The position numbers were made by a program, and so were the translations under genes. 39,687 bases of DNA, taken from Planctomycetia bacterium (GTDB taxonomy: Bacteria > Planctomycetota > Planctomycetia > Pirellulales > UBA7805). Position 1 is the stretch's first letter. Each line of letters opens with the position of its first letter. Below the pieces are notes generated by a model that worked only from the letters and a program-made list of their open reading frames with translations, ran no database searches and was not told where the DNA came from. The stretch covers positions 1 through 39,687 of the forward strand of contig JAIOQB010000087.1 of assembly GCA_021413585.1 (NCBI GenBank), in the 5' to 3' direction. This document shows positions 1 through 7,843 of the stretch, in pieces.

Positions 1-702
1 CTGCTCAGCGACGAAGAGCGCAAGCAAGTGCCGAAGATGAAGGACCTGTGGCTCGACATCGGCGCCCGCAGCCGTGAAGAGGCGGCCGAACTGGTGCGGA
101 TCGGCGACCCGGTGACGCTCGAGCTGCGCGTTCAACCGCTGCGCAACGAACTGGTCATCTCGCCGGGCATGGACGACAAGACCGGCCTGTGGGTTTGCTT
201 CGAGGCGCTGCGGCGGGCCAGCCTGCTGAAGCTCAATGTGGCGCTGTACGCCGTGTCGACCGTGCAAGAAGAGATCGGCCTGCGCGGCGCGCAAACGAGC
301 GCGTTTGGCGTCGACCCGCACGTCGGCATTGCCGTGGACGTGACGCACGCCACCGATTGCCCCACCATCGACAAGAAACAAGAGGGAGACGTGGTAATGG
401 CCAAGGGGCCGGTGATCTACCGCGGACCGAACTGCAACCCGACGGTCGTGTCGCGATTGATCGACGCGGCGGTCGAGTCCGATATTCCGCATCAAATCGG
501 CGCCAGCGGCCGGGCCACTCCTACCGACGCCAACGCCCTGCAACTCAACCGCTCGGGCGTCCCGGCGGCCTTAGTGAGTATCCCGAATCGCTACATGCAC
601 AGCGGCGTGGAGATGATTTCGCTCGAAGACATCGACCGCGCCGCCGACCTGCTGGCGAAGTTCGCCACCAACCTCAGCGGCGAGGAAGACTACACGCCGT
701 AA
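1..702 (+). CDS. M42 family metallo-aminopeptidase, C-terminal part (5' end outside window)
   Basis: The reading frame is open from the first base, so the N-terminus lies outside the window; about 233 residues remain of a family usually near 350. M42 enzymes are cytoplasmic, di-metal, tetrahedral aminopeptidases of the glutamyl aminopeptidase/endoglucanase M type that trim peptides. Visible family motifs are GMDDK (bridging metal Asp), VQEEIGLRGA (catalytic Glu and metal Glu), AVDVTHA (metal Asp) and MHSGVEM (C-terminal metal His), in the correct order. All ligands expected in this half are present, so the enzyme is probably active. A GGGGAC/GTCCCC palindrome starts five bases after the stop. 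Substrate preference cannot be read from the sequence. Confidence 0.93.
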   Translation: MLSDEERKQVPKMKDLWLDIGARSREEAAELVRIGDPVTLELRVQPLRNELVISPGMDDKTGLWVCFEALRRASLLKLNVALYAVSTVQEEIGLRGAQTSAFGVDPHVGIAVDVTHATDCPTIDKKQEGDVVMAKGPVIYRGPNCNPTVVSRLIDAAVESDIPHQIGASGRATPTDANALQLNRSGVPAALVSIPNRYMHSGVEMISLEDIDRAADLLAKFATNLSGEEDYTP

Positions 703-707
703 GGCGC

Positions 708-720
708 GGGGACTGTCCCC
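708..720. repeat. Short perfect palindrome after the M42 gene
   Basis: GGGGAC and GTCCCC are separated by a single T directly after the TAA stop, with flanking GC/GC able to extend the stem. No T-run follows, so it is not a classical intrinsic terminator. It may stabilise the mRNA 3' end or be a dispersed repeat. Confidence 0.4.
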
Positions 721-789
721 CGCACTTCGCAATCACCGCGCTGCCAACAATCTCCCTTCTCACTCACTCCATCCCCAGGGGACTCAACC

Positions 790-1521
790 ATGCAACCCGC
801 ACTTGGAAAATTGTTGGCAATGACCCTGTCGCTTATCGGCCCGGCCGCGGCGGACACGCCCACCACATTGCAATTGAAAGAAGGGGACAAGATCGTCGCC
901 ATGGGAGACTCGATCACCCAGGCGGCCGGCTACGTCCACGACATCGATGCCGTGCTCGGCGCGCAGTACCCTGAGTTGAAGCTGCCGAAAGTGATCAACA
1001 AAGGAATCAGCGGCCAGAAGGCGGAAGACATGGCGGCCCGCTTCCAGCGCGACGTGGTGCAACAGAAGCCGGCGTTCGTAACGATCAGCGTGGGCATCAA
1101 CGACGTCTGGCATCGCGTCGGCGGCGCCCATGACCCCAAGGTGTTGGCCGCCTACACCGCCAACGTGACCAAGATGGTCGATCTGGCCCAGCAGGCGGGC
1201 ATCAAGGTAATCTTGATCGCGCCGACGCTGATCAACGAAGATCCCAACACCGAAGGCAACAAGCGGCTCAAGATGTACATCGATGCCGAGAAGCAAATCG
1301 CCGCCGACAAGAAATGCCAGTTCGTCGATCTGCACGACATGTTTCTCACAGCACTGAAGAATAAGCCGGCCGACGCGGGAAAAGGAAACTGGCTGACCAG
1401 CGACGGCGTTCACATGAAGCCGCTGGGCGATGCCGTGATGGCCGTCGGCGTGTTGCGGGCACTGGGTGTTCCGGCGGACAAAATTGCCATCCCCGCCCCG
1501 GCTCCAGCCGCGACAAAGTGA
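790..1521 (+). CDS. Secreted SGNH/GDSL-type esterase/hydrolase
   Basis: A 243-residue protein with an N-terminal signal peptide (hydrophobic residues 5-19, likely cleavage after AAA near residue 21). Block I is AMGDSIT with the nucleophile Ser at about residue 41. The block III Asn is in SVGINDVWH, and the block V Asp/His pair is in SDGVHM near the C-terminus. SGNH hydrolases cleave ester bonds in carbohydrates, lipids or acylated polymers; planctomycetes carry many exported ones, often for deacetylating polysaccharides. The start is ATG 790, with AGGGGA about eight bases upstream. The C-terminus ends in an Ala/Pro-rich tail. The exact ester substrate is unknown, and the neighbours give no pathway link. 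Confidence 0.9.
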   Translation: MQPALGKLLAMTLSLIGPAAADTPTTLQLKEGDKIVAMGDSITQAAGYVHDIDAVLGAQYPELKLPKVINKGISGQKAEDMAARFQRDVVQQKPAFVTISVGINDVWHRVGGAHDPKVLAAYTANVTKMVDLAQQAGIKVILIAPTLINEDPNTEGNKRLKMYIDAEKQIAADKKCQFVDLHDMFLTALKNKPADAGKGNWLTSDGVHMKPLGDAVMAVGVLRALGVPADKIAIPAPAPAATK

Positions 1522-1589
1522 ACCATCTGGAGTCGATGCTTGTCTTTAAGACGGTTTCACGACGCCGACTTGGCGCGACGGCCAATAAC

Positions 1590-1619
1590 TTGATCCCCCC
1601 CGCGTTAAGGCGTTATAGT
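1590..1619 (+). promoter_or_regulatory. Sigma70-like promoter for the hscC operon
   Basis: TTGATC (1590-1595) and TATAGT (1614-1619) are separated by 18 bases, placing a start near 1626 and a leader of about 140 nt before ATG 1766. No CIRCE-type element (TTAGCACTC inverted repeat) is visible, so HrcA control is not suggested. The leader contains imperfect repeats of CGTTGACATAACA. Confidence 0.5.
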
Positions 1620-1665
1620 GACGTGATCGGAAAGCCCAGCCTGGCGGCTGCTGCCGACCGAATCT

Positions 1666-1702
1666 CGTTGACATAACATCGTTGGCATAACACACCGTTG
1701 AC
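1666..1702 (+). repeat. Imperfect direct repeats in the hscC leader
   Basis: CGTTGACATAAC, CGTTGGCATAAC and CGTTGACTT follow one another at about 14-16 base spacing between the predicted promoter and the gene. They could bind a regulator or be incidental. Confidence 0.3.
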
Positions 1703-1765
1703 TTCGCAACCACGTGCCAGGGGGCAGACCCGGCCAGGCGGGGTGACGCGCGTGAGGACGCGGAT

Positions 1766-3520
1766 ATGATTCTTGGCATCGATTTGGGGACCACCAATTC
1801 CGTCGCGGCCGTGATTCGGGATAACGGCCCCGAGTTGATTCCCAACGCCCTGGGGGAATCGCTCACGCCGTCAATCGTTGGCATTGACGATGGGGGTGAG
1901 ATCCTCGTTGGCCGCGCCGCCCGCGAGATGCAGGTGCTGCATCCCGATCGCTGCATGTCGCTCTTCAAGCGGCACATGGGAAGTGACTGGTCGATGGAGG
2001 TGGCCGGCCGCACCTACACTCCCGAGATGCTCTCCAGCCTGGTCCTGCGTTCGCTGCGCGAAGATGCCGAGGCGTTGCTGGGGACCGAAGTCCGCCGGGC
2101 AGTGATCTCCGTGCCCGCCTACTTCAACGATCTGCAGCGCAAAGCCACGATCAAAGCGGGCCAACTGGCCGGGCTGACCGTGGAGAGGATTATCAACGAG
2201 CCCACCGCGGCCGCCATCGCCTACGGTCTGCACGAGGCGGGCGAAAGCAAGATCGTCGCGGTCATTGACCTGGGCGGCGGCACGTTCGACGTGTCGATCG
2301 TGGAAATGTTCGACGGGACCGTCGAAGTGCGGGCATCGTCGGGCGAGTGCTTCCTCGGCGGCGAGGATTTTACCCGCACGCTGGCCGCCCGGGTGCTGGA
2401 GTCGTGCGGCGAGTTGTTCGAGCGGGCCGAGCTGTCGATGCCGCTGCTGGTGTCGCGATTGACGCAGCAATGCGAGCGAGCCAAATGGCTGCTGTCGCGC
2501 GACGAGTCGACGATGATTGTGATTCCGGATCGACAGGGGAATCTGCCTCCCGACGCCCGGCAGGTGAAGGTCGAACGGCAGCAGTTCCAGCAATGGACCG
2601 ACCACGTGCTGGCCCGCGTGGAGATGCCGATCCGCCGCTGCCTGGGAGACGCGGGCCTGACGCGCTCCGACATCTCCGAGGTGATCCTGGTCGGCGGCGC
2701 CACGCGGATGCCCGCCGTGGCCGAGCGTGTGACGAAGCTCCTGGGGCGCATCCCGCACAGCCGCCTCAACCCGGACGAAGTCGTGGCCATCGGGGCGGCG
2801 GTGCAAGCCGGCCTGATCGCCCGCCACGAGAGTCTTGAGGATCTGGTGGTGACGGATGTCTGCCCGTTCACGCTAGGGATCGAGACCAGCAAGCGGATCG
2901 GCCTGGAGCATCGCAGCGGCTATTTCCTGCCGATCGTCAATCGCAATTCCACGCTCCCCATCAGCCGAGTCGATCGAGTGTTTACGCTCGCGCCGAACCA
3001 GGAAGAAATTATCGTCCGCGTGTTCCAGGGTGAAAACCGCCGCACGGAGAACAACCTGCTGCTGGGCGAGTTCGCCGTCAAAGGAATTCCGCGCGGGCCG
3101 GCCGGGGAGGGAATCGACGTGCGGCTCTCCTACGACCTTAACGGCGTTCTGGAGGTCGAAGCGACCATTGTCGCCACGCAGAAGAAAGCCGGCCTGGTGA
3201 TCACCCGGCACACCAAGGGGCTCTCCGCCGCCCAGGTGGCCGAAGCGGTCGCCTTGATGCAGGCGCTCAAGCATCATCCGCGCGAGGATGCCGGCAATCG
3301 GTTCCTGCTCAAACGGGCCGAACGGGTGTATCAGGAATTGCCGCTGATGCAGCGCGAGACGCTGGGCGAATTGCTCGACGCCTTCGAGGGCGCGCTGCAA
3401 TCGCAGGAAGGGGCGCTGATCGAACTGCATCGCGCGCCGCTGAGCGAGTTTCTCGATCGGGTCGAAAAATGGACCAGTGGAGATGCCGACGACGACCCGC
3501 TGGGGACGTACGATGAGTGA
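1766..3520 (+). CDS. hscC: HscC-type Hsp70 chaperone
   Basis: A 584-residue Hsp70. The nucleotide-binding domain shows the phosphate-1 motif GIDLGTTNS (residues 4-12), VISVPAYFNDLQR, INEPTAAAIAYGL, phosphate-2 DLGGGTFDVS and the adenosine motif LVGGATRMP. After PFTLGIETS comes a substrate-binding domain with a short lid. Length and many local stretches (LFKRHMGS, SSLVLRSLREDAE, FLGGEDFT, SYDLNGVLEVE) resemble E. coli HscC (Hsc62, about 556 residues) more than DnaK (638). HscC is a specialised cytoplasmic Hsp70 that works with its own J-protein. The start ATG is preceded by GAGGAC. The stop overlaps the next start by 8 bases (ATGAGTGA), and a J-domain protein follows two genes on, matching the known hscC-djlC association. 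Assignment to this subfamily is from recalled sequence similarity. Confidence 0.9.
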   Translation: MILGIDLGTTNSVAAVIRDNGPELIPNALGESLTPSIVGIDDGGEILVGRAAREMQVLHPDRCMSLFKRHMGSDWSMEVAGRTYTPEMLSSLVLRSLREDAEALLGTEVRRAVISVPAYFNDLQRKATIKAGQLAGLTVERIINEPTAAAIAYGLHEAGESKIVAVIDLGGGTFDVSIVEMFDGTVEVRASSGECFLGGEDFTRTLAARVLESCGELFERAELSMPLLVSRLTQQCERAKWLLSRDESTMIVIPDRQGNLPPDARQVKVERQQFQQWTDHVLARVEMPIRRCLGDAGLTRSDISEVILVGGATRMPAVAERVTKLLGRIPHSRLNPDEVVAIGAAVQAGLIARHESLEDLVVTDVCPFTLGIETSKRIGLEHRSGYFLPIVNRNSTLPISRVDRVFTLAPNQEEIIVRVFQGENRRTENNLLLGEFAVKGIPRGPAGEGIDVRLSYDLNGVLEVEATIVATQKKAGLVITRHTKGLSAAQVAEAVALMQALKHHPREDAGNRFLLKRAERVYQELPLMQRETLGELLDAFEGALQSQEGALIELHRAPLSEFLDRVEKWTSGDADDDPLGTYDE

Positions 3521-4796
3521 CTCCGATGGTCCACATCTCGACAGCTTGAATCTCGGCAACTTGAATCTCGACGGCCTGAATCACGACGGGCCGGAGGATT
3601 ACGCGGGTGGCATCGAGAGCGTCGGCATGGATCCCCGCGACCAGCGCCGCGAGGCGTGGGCCTGCGAGCAGCTTGAAGTGCCGCTGAAGACCGAACGCCG
3701 CCGGTTGCTGGGGGACTTTCTCGATCTGCTCGACCGCGACTCGCTGGTGCCGTACGAAGGAGACGTCGACGCCTTCGAGGCGCTGTGGAACAATCGCTGG
3801 CCGACGGGACGCCGCGAGCCTGAGGCATTCGAGCTACAGGACGAACAGTATCTGTGCGCCACTGTGGCGGCCTTTGCCCAGGAAATGTTTTCGTTTTCCC
3901 CCCATGAGCGAAAGCTCCGATTTGCGCGGCTGCAAAAATCATGCGCCGACTGTCCGCGAGCCGAGGCCCACCTGGCAGACCTGCGGCCAGGGCTGGACGT
4001 CGAGTTGTCCGGCGTGCGGAAAGAATCGCTCCCCGAGTTGGTGCAACTGGCCGAACATGTGGCCCGACTGTTCGTGCTGCGCCCCGCGGCGCGGGCGATG
4101 ATGCTGCGGCAACTGGTCCCCACTGCTTCGCCGGAAAATTTCACATGGCGCGCGGCGGGCAAAAAGCTGCAGCGCGGTTACCCTGAACTGGCCGCCCTCC
4201 AACCCCAATGGATTGTGTACCTTAGCGGCGGCGTGAGCACGGCCACGACAACGGAAAAGGCCCGCCGCCAGGCGGTCAAGGCACAGCCGAAAGCACAGGG
4301 GAAAAGCGCTGGCGCGAAGAAAAAATCCTATGCCTGGATCTTGCCCGCCATCGTGATAGCAATTACCGCGATCCGTATCATCGGGTACACCGCGAACCAT
4401 CCCAGCCCGCCTTACTCTCCCACGCGCGATAGCTATGTCGTGCCATCGACGCGTGCCCCCAGCTCCGAGGACTATCGCCGAGCGATGGACGCCCTCAACG
4501 AAAGTGTGCGCAGCGCTCGCAATAATCGGCCGGGCGACCGATCGCCGAACGATCCGTACGTACGTCCTCCCATGGAAGATCCGCAATGGAAGCTGGATCC
4601 GCCCCCTCGGATTGGTGCCCCTCAGCCAGCGATTGATCCCCAACTGCCGGATCGCTTTGTCGAGCCAAAAATCATCGTGCCGGGAAATCCGCCGCCACGA
4701 ATCGGCAATCCGAGCCCCCTCGCCCCGCAGCCGAATTTCGGTCCCAGCATCCCCAGCGGTCCCACCAATTCCGGCCCCAGCCGCGGACGGCCATAA
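3513..4796 (+). CDS. Single-pass membrane protein of unknown function in the hscC operon
   Basis: I do not recognise a family. The start ATG 3513 overlaps the end of hscC by 8 bases and has GGGGA upstream; a longer frame from 3477 would overlap hscC more and lacks a comparable site. The 427-residue product has an Asn/Leu/Asp-rich start (LNLGNLNLDGLN), a mostly helical acidic region to about residue 255, a Lys/Ala-rich stretch ending in KKK, one transmembrane helix at about 272-293, and a proline-rich tail of about 130 residues with little predicted structure. Positive residues before the helix suggest the N-terminal part is cytoplasmic, beside the chaperone, and the proline-rich tail is outside. 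Position between an Hsp70 and its J-protein suggests a membrane anchor or client adaptor; that is inference. Confidence 0.75.
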   Translation: MSDSDGPHLDSLNLGNLNLDGLNHDGPEDYAGGIESVGMDPRDQRREAWACEQLEVPLKTERRRLLGDFLDLLDRDSLVPYEGDVDAFEALWNNRWPTGRREPEAFELQDEQYLCATVAAFAQEMFSFSPHERKLRFARLQKSCADCPRAEAHLADLRPGLDVELSGVRKESLPELVQLAEHVARLFVLRPAARAMMLRQLVPTASPENFTWRAAGKKLQRGYPELAALQPQWIVYLSGGVSTATTTEKARRQAVKAQPKAQGKSAGAKKKSYAWILPAIVIAITAIRIIGYTANHPSPPYSPTRDSYVVPSTRAPSSEDYRRAMDALNESVRSARNNRPGDRSPNDPYVRPPMEDPQWKLDPPPRIGAPQPAIDPQLPDRFVEPKIIVPGNPPPRIGNPSPLAPQPNFGPSIPSGPTNSGPSRGRP

Positions 4797-4813
4797 ACTC
4801 AGCTCGGATTACT

Positions 4814-6271
4814 GTGAGCCCACTTCCCGACAGACTCGCCGATTGGCCCACGGATCCCTATCAACTGCTCGGGGTGCCGCACGGCGCCGACTTGTCCACG
4901 GTGCGCCGCGCTTACAATAAGTTGATCCGCATTTATCGGCCGGACCATGCCCCGGACGAGTTTCGTCGGGTGCGCGACGCCTACGAGTGGCTGCTCGAAG
5001 CGATCCGCCGCGACGAGTGGTACCGCAAGGCAACTGGCGGTGTCGCGGCCAGTGACGCTGAAGAAAGCGACGACAGCGACATTGAAAGCGCTGCCGACGT
5101 CGATGCCAACTCGCCGACAATGCGAGTCGACTCCGCCCCGGCGGAAGACGAACTGGACGCCGCCTGGCGAATGGCCACAACCGATGATGTGGCCGTGGCC
5201 TATCGACGGATTAGCGACCTGCACGGACGTTTTCCGTCTCAATCGGCGCTGTGCCTGCGGCTCTACTGGCTGCTGCGGATCGATCCCGCCTGCGATGCGC
5301 GGCGCGTGCCGGTGGATTGGCTGGCGACTGCGTTGCGATTGACGGGGCTTGCCGGGCCCGCGTTGGAACTCTACCGCCGCGAATTGCGGCTGGATCCCAA
5401 CGAAGCCCTCGCCCAGCGTTGTGCGAATCTGCTGGATCGTCAGGGGCCGGCGGCGCGGTTGTGCGATCTGGCGGAGGCCCGCTGGCGGGCGGCCGGCTCG
5501 ATCGGCCGGCACGACGTCATCTTGGCCGACCTAGCCCGTTTGCACGAGCCGGTCCATGGCGAAAGCGAGGAACTCTGGTTTCGCCTGCTCGTCAGCGCGT
5601 GCAATCAACTGGCATGGTCCAGCGACTTGGCGATTCGCAGGGAGTTTGCCGTACGCAGCCGCGAGATCGAAGAGATGACGCATCTGCACAACACGCTGCG
5701 CGCCCAATTCGACCGTATGGACACCCTGCGCGAATTGGCCGCCGCCTGGAGGTCGTCCGATTTCGACCGCACCTTCGGATCGTGGTCGTTGGACGAAAAT
5801 CGCGTTCCCAGCTCGTGGTGGCAGATGATCAAGCTCTCCTGGACCACCTCCTTCGAGGAGCTGCGCGCCGATCTGCTGCCCGTGCTGGCGCAAATTGCCC
5901 GGCAGCCGGCCGAGGCGCTCAAGGTGTTCGGGTTGCTGCGCGAACGCAATTCGGTGGCGGCCAATTGCTTTGCCCAGGTGCTGCTGGATTTTGCCGGGCG
6001 GCAGGAGACGCCGGGCGACGATTCCGTCCGCACGCCGGCAGCGCGGCAGGAGGCGGAGAATTGGCTGTGGACCGTCAACGCCGCCAGCTACAGCCTGGTG
6101 CGCGTGGGGTTGTTGAGCTTCTGCGTGGGCAGCGGCATCCGGCCGCAGGCGGTTGCTGAAGTCGCGGAGGAAGTGCCGATGTTCTTTTTGAAGAACAACG
6201 AGTCTTTCGCGCACAAAGTGCAGGAAGACGCGCCGCTGAGGGCGGTGTATGCGGTGGCGATGGGGTTTTGA
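4814..6271 (+). CDS. J-domain protein (DjlC-like) with RPD in place of HPD
   Basis: Residues 13-62 form a recognisable J-domain: DPYQLLGV, helix II VRRAYNKLIRIY, and helix III FRRVRDAYEWLLEAI. The signature HPD, which triggers Hsp70 ATP hydrolysis, is R42-P43-D44 (CGG at 4937-4939). The rest, about 420 residues, is helical with no recognisable domain. The length of 485 is close to that of E. coli DjlC/DjlB (recalled as about 480), the type III J-proteins encoded next to hscC. The start is GTG 4814, 17 bases after the preceding stop; no good ribosome-binding site is visible, and a later start would cut into the J-domain. The three genes form one transcription unit. Whether the protein still stimulates HscC or is a regulatory J-like protein is open. 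Confidence 0.82.
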   Translation: MSPLPDRLADWPTDPYQLLGVPHGADLSTVRRAYNKLIRIYRPDHAPDEFRRVRDAYEWLLEAIRRDEWYRKATGGVAASDAEESDDSDIESAADVDANSPTMRVDSAPAEDELDAAWRMATTDDVAVAYRRISDLHGRFPSQSALCLRLYWLLRIDPACDARRVPVDWLATALRLTGLAGPALELYRRELRLDPNEALAQRCANLLDRQGPAARLCDLAEARWRAAGSIGRHDVILADLARLHEPVHGESEELWFRLLVSACNQLAWSSDLAIRREFAVRSREIEEMTHLHNTLRAQFDRMDTLRELAAAWRSSDFDRTFGSWSLDENRVPSSWWQMIKLSWTTSFEELRADLLPVLAQIARQPAEALKVFGLLRERNSVAANCFAQVLLDFAGRQETPGDDSVRTPAARQEAENWLWTVNAASYSLVRVGLLSFCVGSGIRPQAVAEVAEEVPMFFLKNNESFAHKVQEDAPLRAVYAVAMGF

Positions 6272-6273
6272 GG

Positions 6274-6304
6274 AATTTCAGATTTCAAATTTCAAATTTC
6301 AGAT
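6274..6304. repeat. Heptamer repeat, left arm (ATTTCAG/ATTTCAA units)
   Basis: Four consecutive heptamers, ATTTCAG, ATTTCAA, ATTTCAA and ATTTCAG, followed by ATT, begin two bases after the J-protein stop. They are the reverse complement of the CTGAAAT array at 6732-6780, so the pair brackets the small gene between them as inverted arms. Confidence 0.85.
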
Positions 6305-6322
6305 TGACGAAAGGAGATGCAT

Positions 6323-6688
6323 TTAATTGGACTTTCGGGGAATGCCTTTGGCGGTGCGCACGGTCGCGGCGAGGATGCGGACGATTTCGTGGCGCTCTTG
6401 GGTCAGCGGCTTCAAGCGGTGAGCGGGCACCAGTTCGTGGTCTGAAAGCAGATCCAGCCAGTAGCAAGTTTCGTCCGCTTCCCGTAAGGAGATTTCCACC
6501 AGTGTGGTGAAGTGTCGCTTGGATGATGCACGCAAGGCTTCGCGATAATTGGCGCCAATGGAAGTGCCAGACTTCAGAATCTGGCGTCCCAGGACATCGC
6601 CAACTCGCCCATCGGGCAACTTGGCCACAAGCCTGATGATCCGCCCGGCAAATTGCCGCAGCCGATCTCGCATCTCCGCACTGTCCAT
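6323..6688 (-). CDS. Four-helix-bundle protein of the S23/23S-rRNA intervening-sequence family
   Basis: A 121-residue protein with family hallmarks: VAKLPDGRVGDVLGRQILKSGTSIGANYREA (helix and turn) and EADETCYWLDLL. The family was first seen as ORFs in intervening sequences of 23S rRNA and folds as a pentameric four-helix bundle; the DGR accessory protein Avd belongs to the same fold. Stand-alone copies are common in environmental genomes and their role is unknown. The start ATG 6688 has GGAG/CGGAG upstream. It lies alone between hemB and the hscC operon, enclosed by inverted heptamer repeats, which suggests it sits in a small repeat-bounded cassette. No reverse transcriptase or rRNA gene is nearby. 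Confidence 0.88.
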   Translation of the reverse strand: MDSAEMRDRLRQFAGRIIRLVAKLPDGRVGDVLGRQILKSGTSIGANYREALRASSKRHFTTLVEISLREADETCYWLDLLSDHELVPAHRLKPLTQERHEIVRILAATVRTAKGIPRKSN

Positions 6689-6731
6689 AGCTCCGCTCCC
6701 ACAAAATCAAGAGATCTCACTTCGCTCCAAT

Positions 6732-6780
6732 CTGAAATCTGAAATCTGAAATCTGAAATCTGAAATCTGAAATCTGAAAT
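6732..6780. repeat. Heptamer tandem array, right arm (CTGAAAT x 7)
   Basis: Seven perfect, uninterrupted copies of CTGAAAT occupy 49 bases between the four-helix-bundle gene and hemB. The perfection suggests recent slippage expansion. It is complementary to the array at 6274-6304. Confidence 0.95.
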
Positions 6781-6789
6781 TATAACCCC

Positions 6790-7797
6790 TCACTCGCGTA
6801 ACCAGACCGCCACATCCTTCGCCCAATAAGTGAGAATAATCCCCGCCCCGGCGCGGTGAATGGCGGTCAAGGATTCCATCGCCGTGGCGCGGAGGTCGAG
6901 CCAGCCGCGCTCGGCCGCGGCGTGGACCATGCTGTATTCGCCGGAGACGTTGTACGCCGCCAGCGGCACGCCGGGGAAAGCGTCGCGGACCTGGCGGATG
7001 ATGTCGAGATACGCGAGCGCGGGTTTGACCATGATCAGGTCGGCCCCTTCGGCCAGGTCGAGCGTGACTTCCCTAATCGCCTGCCCCGCGGCGGCGGCGG
7101 GGTCCATCTGGTAGGTGCGGCGGTCGCCGAACTGCGGGGCGCTTTCGGCCGCTTCGCGAAACGGTCCGTAAAACGCGCTGGCGTACTTGGCGGCATAACT
7201 CATGATCGGCAGATGGCCGAAGCCGGCCGCGTCGAGCCCGCGGCGGATCGCTCCGACCATGCCGTCCATCATGCCGCTGGGCGCGATCATGTCAGCGCCG
7301 GCCTGAGCGTGACTGACGGCTTGGCGAGCAAGCAGTTCCAGCGTGGCGTCGTTGTCCACGTCGCGGCGGCCCGCGCGGTCGGTCACCACGCCGCAGTGGC
7401 CGTGATCGGTGTATTCGCAGCAGCAGACGTCGGTGATGGTGAGCAACTCCGGCGCGGCCGCTTTGATCGCCCGCAGCGCTTGTTGCACCACGCCGCCGTC
7501 ACACATCGCGTCGCTGCCGACGGCGTCTTTGTGCTCAGGGATGCCGAACAGGATCACGCCTCCCAGACCCAGCTGGACCGCCTCGCAGGCCTCTTCGGCC
7601 GCCAAGTCGGGGGAAAGCTGGGCATGGCCGGGCATCGACGCAATCGGCTGCCGCACGCAGCTACCGGGGCGGACGAACAGCGGCAGCACCAACCGCCTCG
7701 TGTCGAGCTGTGTTTCGGCAATCAGCCGCCGCACGGCCGGGTTATAGCGCAGCCGGCGCAGCCGCGTGTGGGGGAATTGCCCGTCAGAATGATCCAT
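6790..7797 (-). CDS. hemB: Delta-aminolevulinic acid dehydratase (porphobilinogen synthase)
   Basis: The enzyme condenses two 5-aminolevulinate molecules to porphobilinogen, the second committed step of tetrapyrrole synthesis, in the cytoplasm. The zinc-site cysteines are seen in DVCCCEYTDHGHCG, marking the Zn-dependent class. The two Schiff-base lysines are in SYAAKYAS and MVKPALAY. FREAAESAPQFGDRRTYQMDP and YNVSGEY are also typical. ATG 7797 is preferred because AGGA precedes it at seven bases; an in-frame ATG at 7818 has no such site and would add seven residues. The gene starts 46 bases after the sugar ATPase gene on the same strand, so co-transcription is likely, although no functional link is known. 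Confidence 0.96.
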   Translation of the reverse strand: MDHSDGQFPHTRLRRLRYNPAVRRLIAETQLDTRRLVLPLFVRPGSCVRQPIASMPGHAQLSPDLAAEEACEAVQLGLGGVILFGIPEHKDAVGSDAMCDGGVVQQALRAIKAAAPELLTITDVCCCEYTDHGHCGVVTDRAGRRDVDNDATLELLARQAVSHAQAGADMIAPSGMMDGMVGAIRRGLDAAGFGHLPIMSYAAKYASAFYGPFREAAESAPQFGDRRTYQMDPAAAAGQAIREVTLDLAEGADLIMVKPALAYLDIIRQVRDAFPGVPLAAYNVSGEYSMVHAAAERGWLDLRATAMESLTAIHRAGAGIILTYWAKDVAVWLRE

Positions 7798-7843
7798 TGC
7801 TTGATCCTGTTTGGCCATGGATCAAGTCTACGTCGCGGATAGC

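Noticed and set aside
1666..1702. CIRCE or other heat-shock operator for hscC
   Set aside because: The repeats are direct, not inverted, and do not match the TTAGCACTC element.
6323..6688. Avd protein of a diversity-generating retroelement
   Set aside because: No reverse transcriptase is present, and the YjbQ duplication differs mainly at synonymous sites rather than at adenines, so there is no template/variable repeat pair.
6323..6688. Intervening sequence of a 23S rRNA gene
   Set aside because: The flanks are hemB and a J-domain protein gene; no rRNA sequence surrounds it.
6274..6780. CRISPR array or CRISPR-like repeats
   Set aside because: The heptamers are contiguous without spacers and there are no cas genes.
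6856..7842. Long plus-strand frame opposite hemB
   Set aside because: Antisense shadow of a gene with complete HemB active-site motifs; no ribosome-binding site and no recognisable domain.
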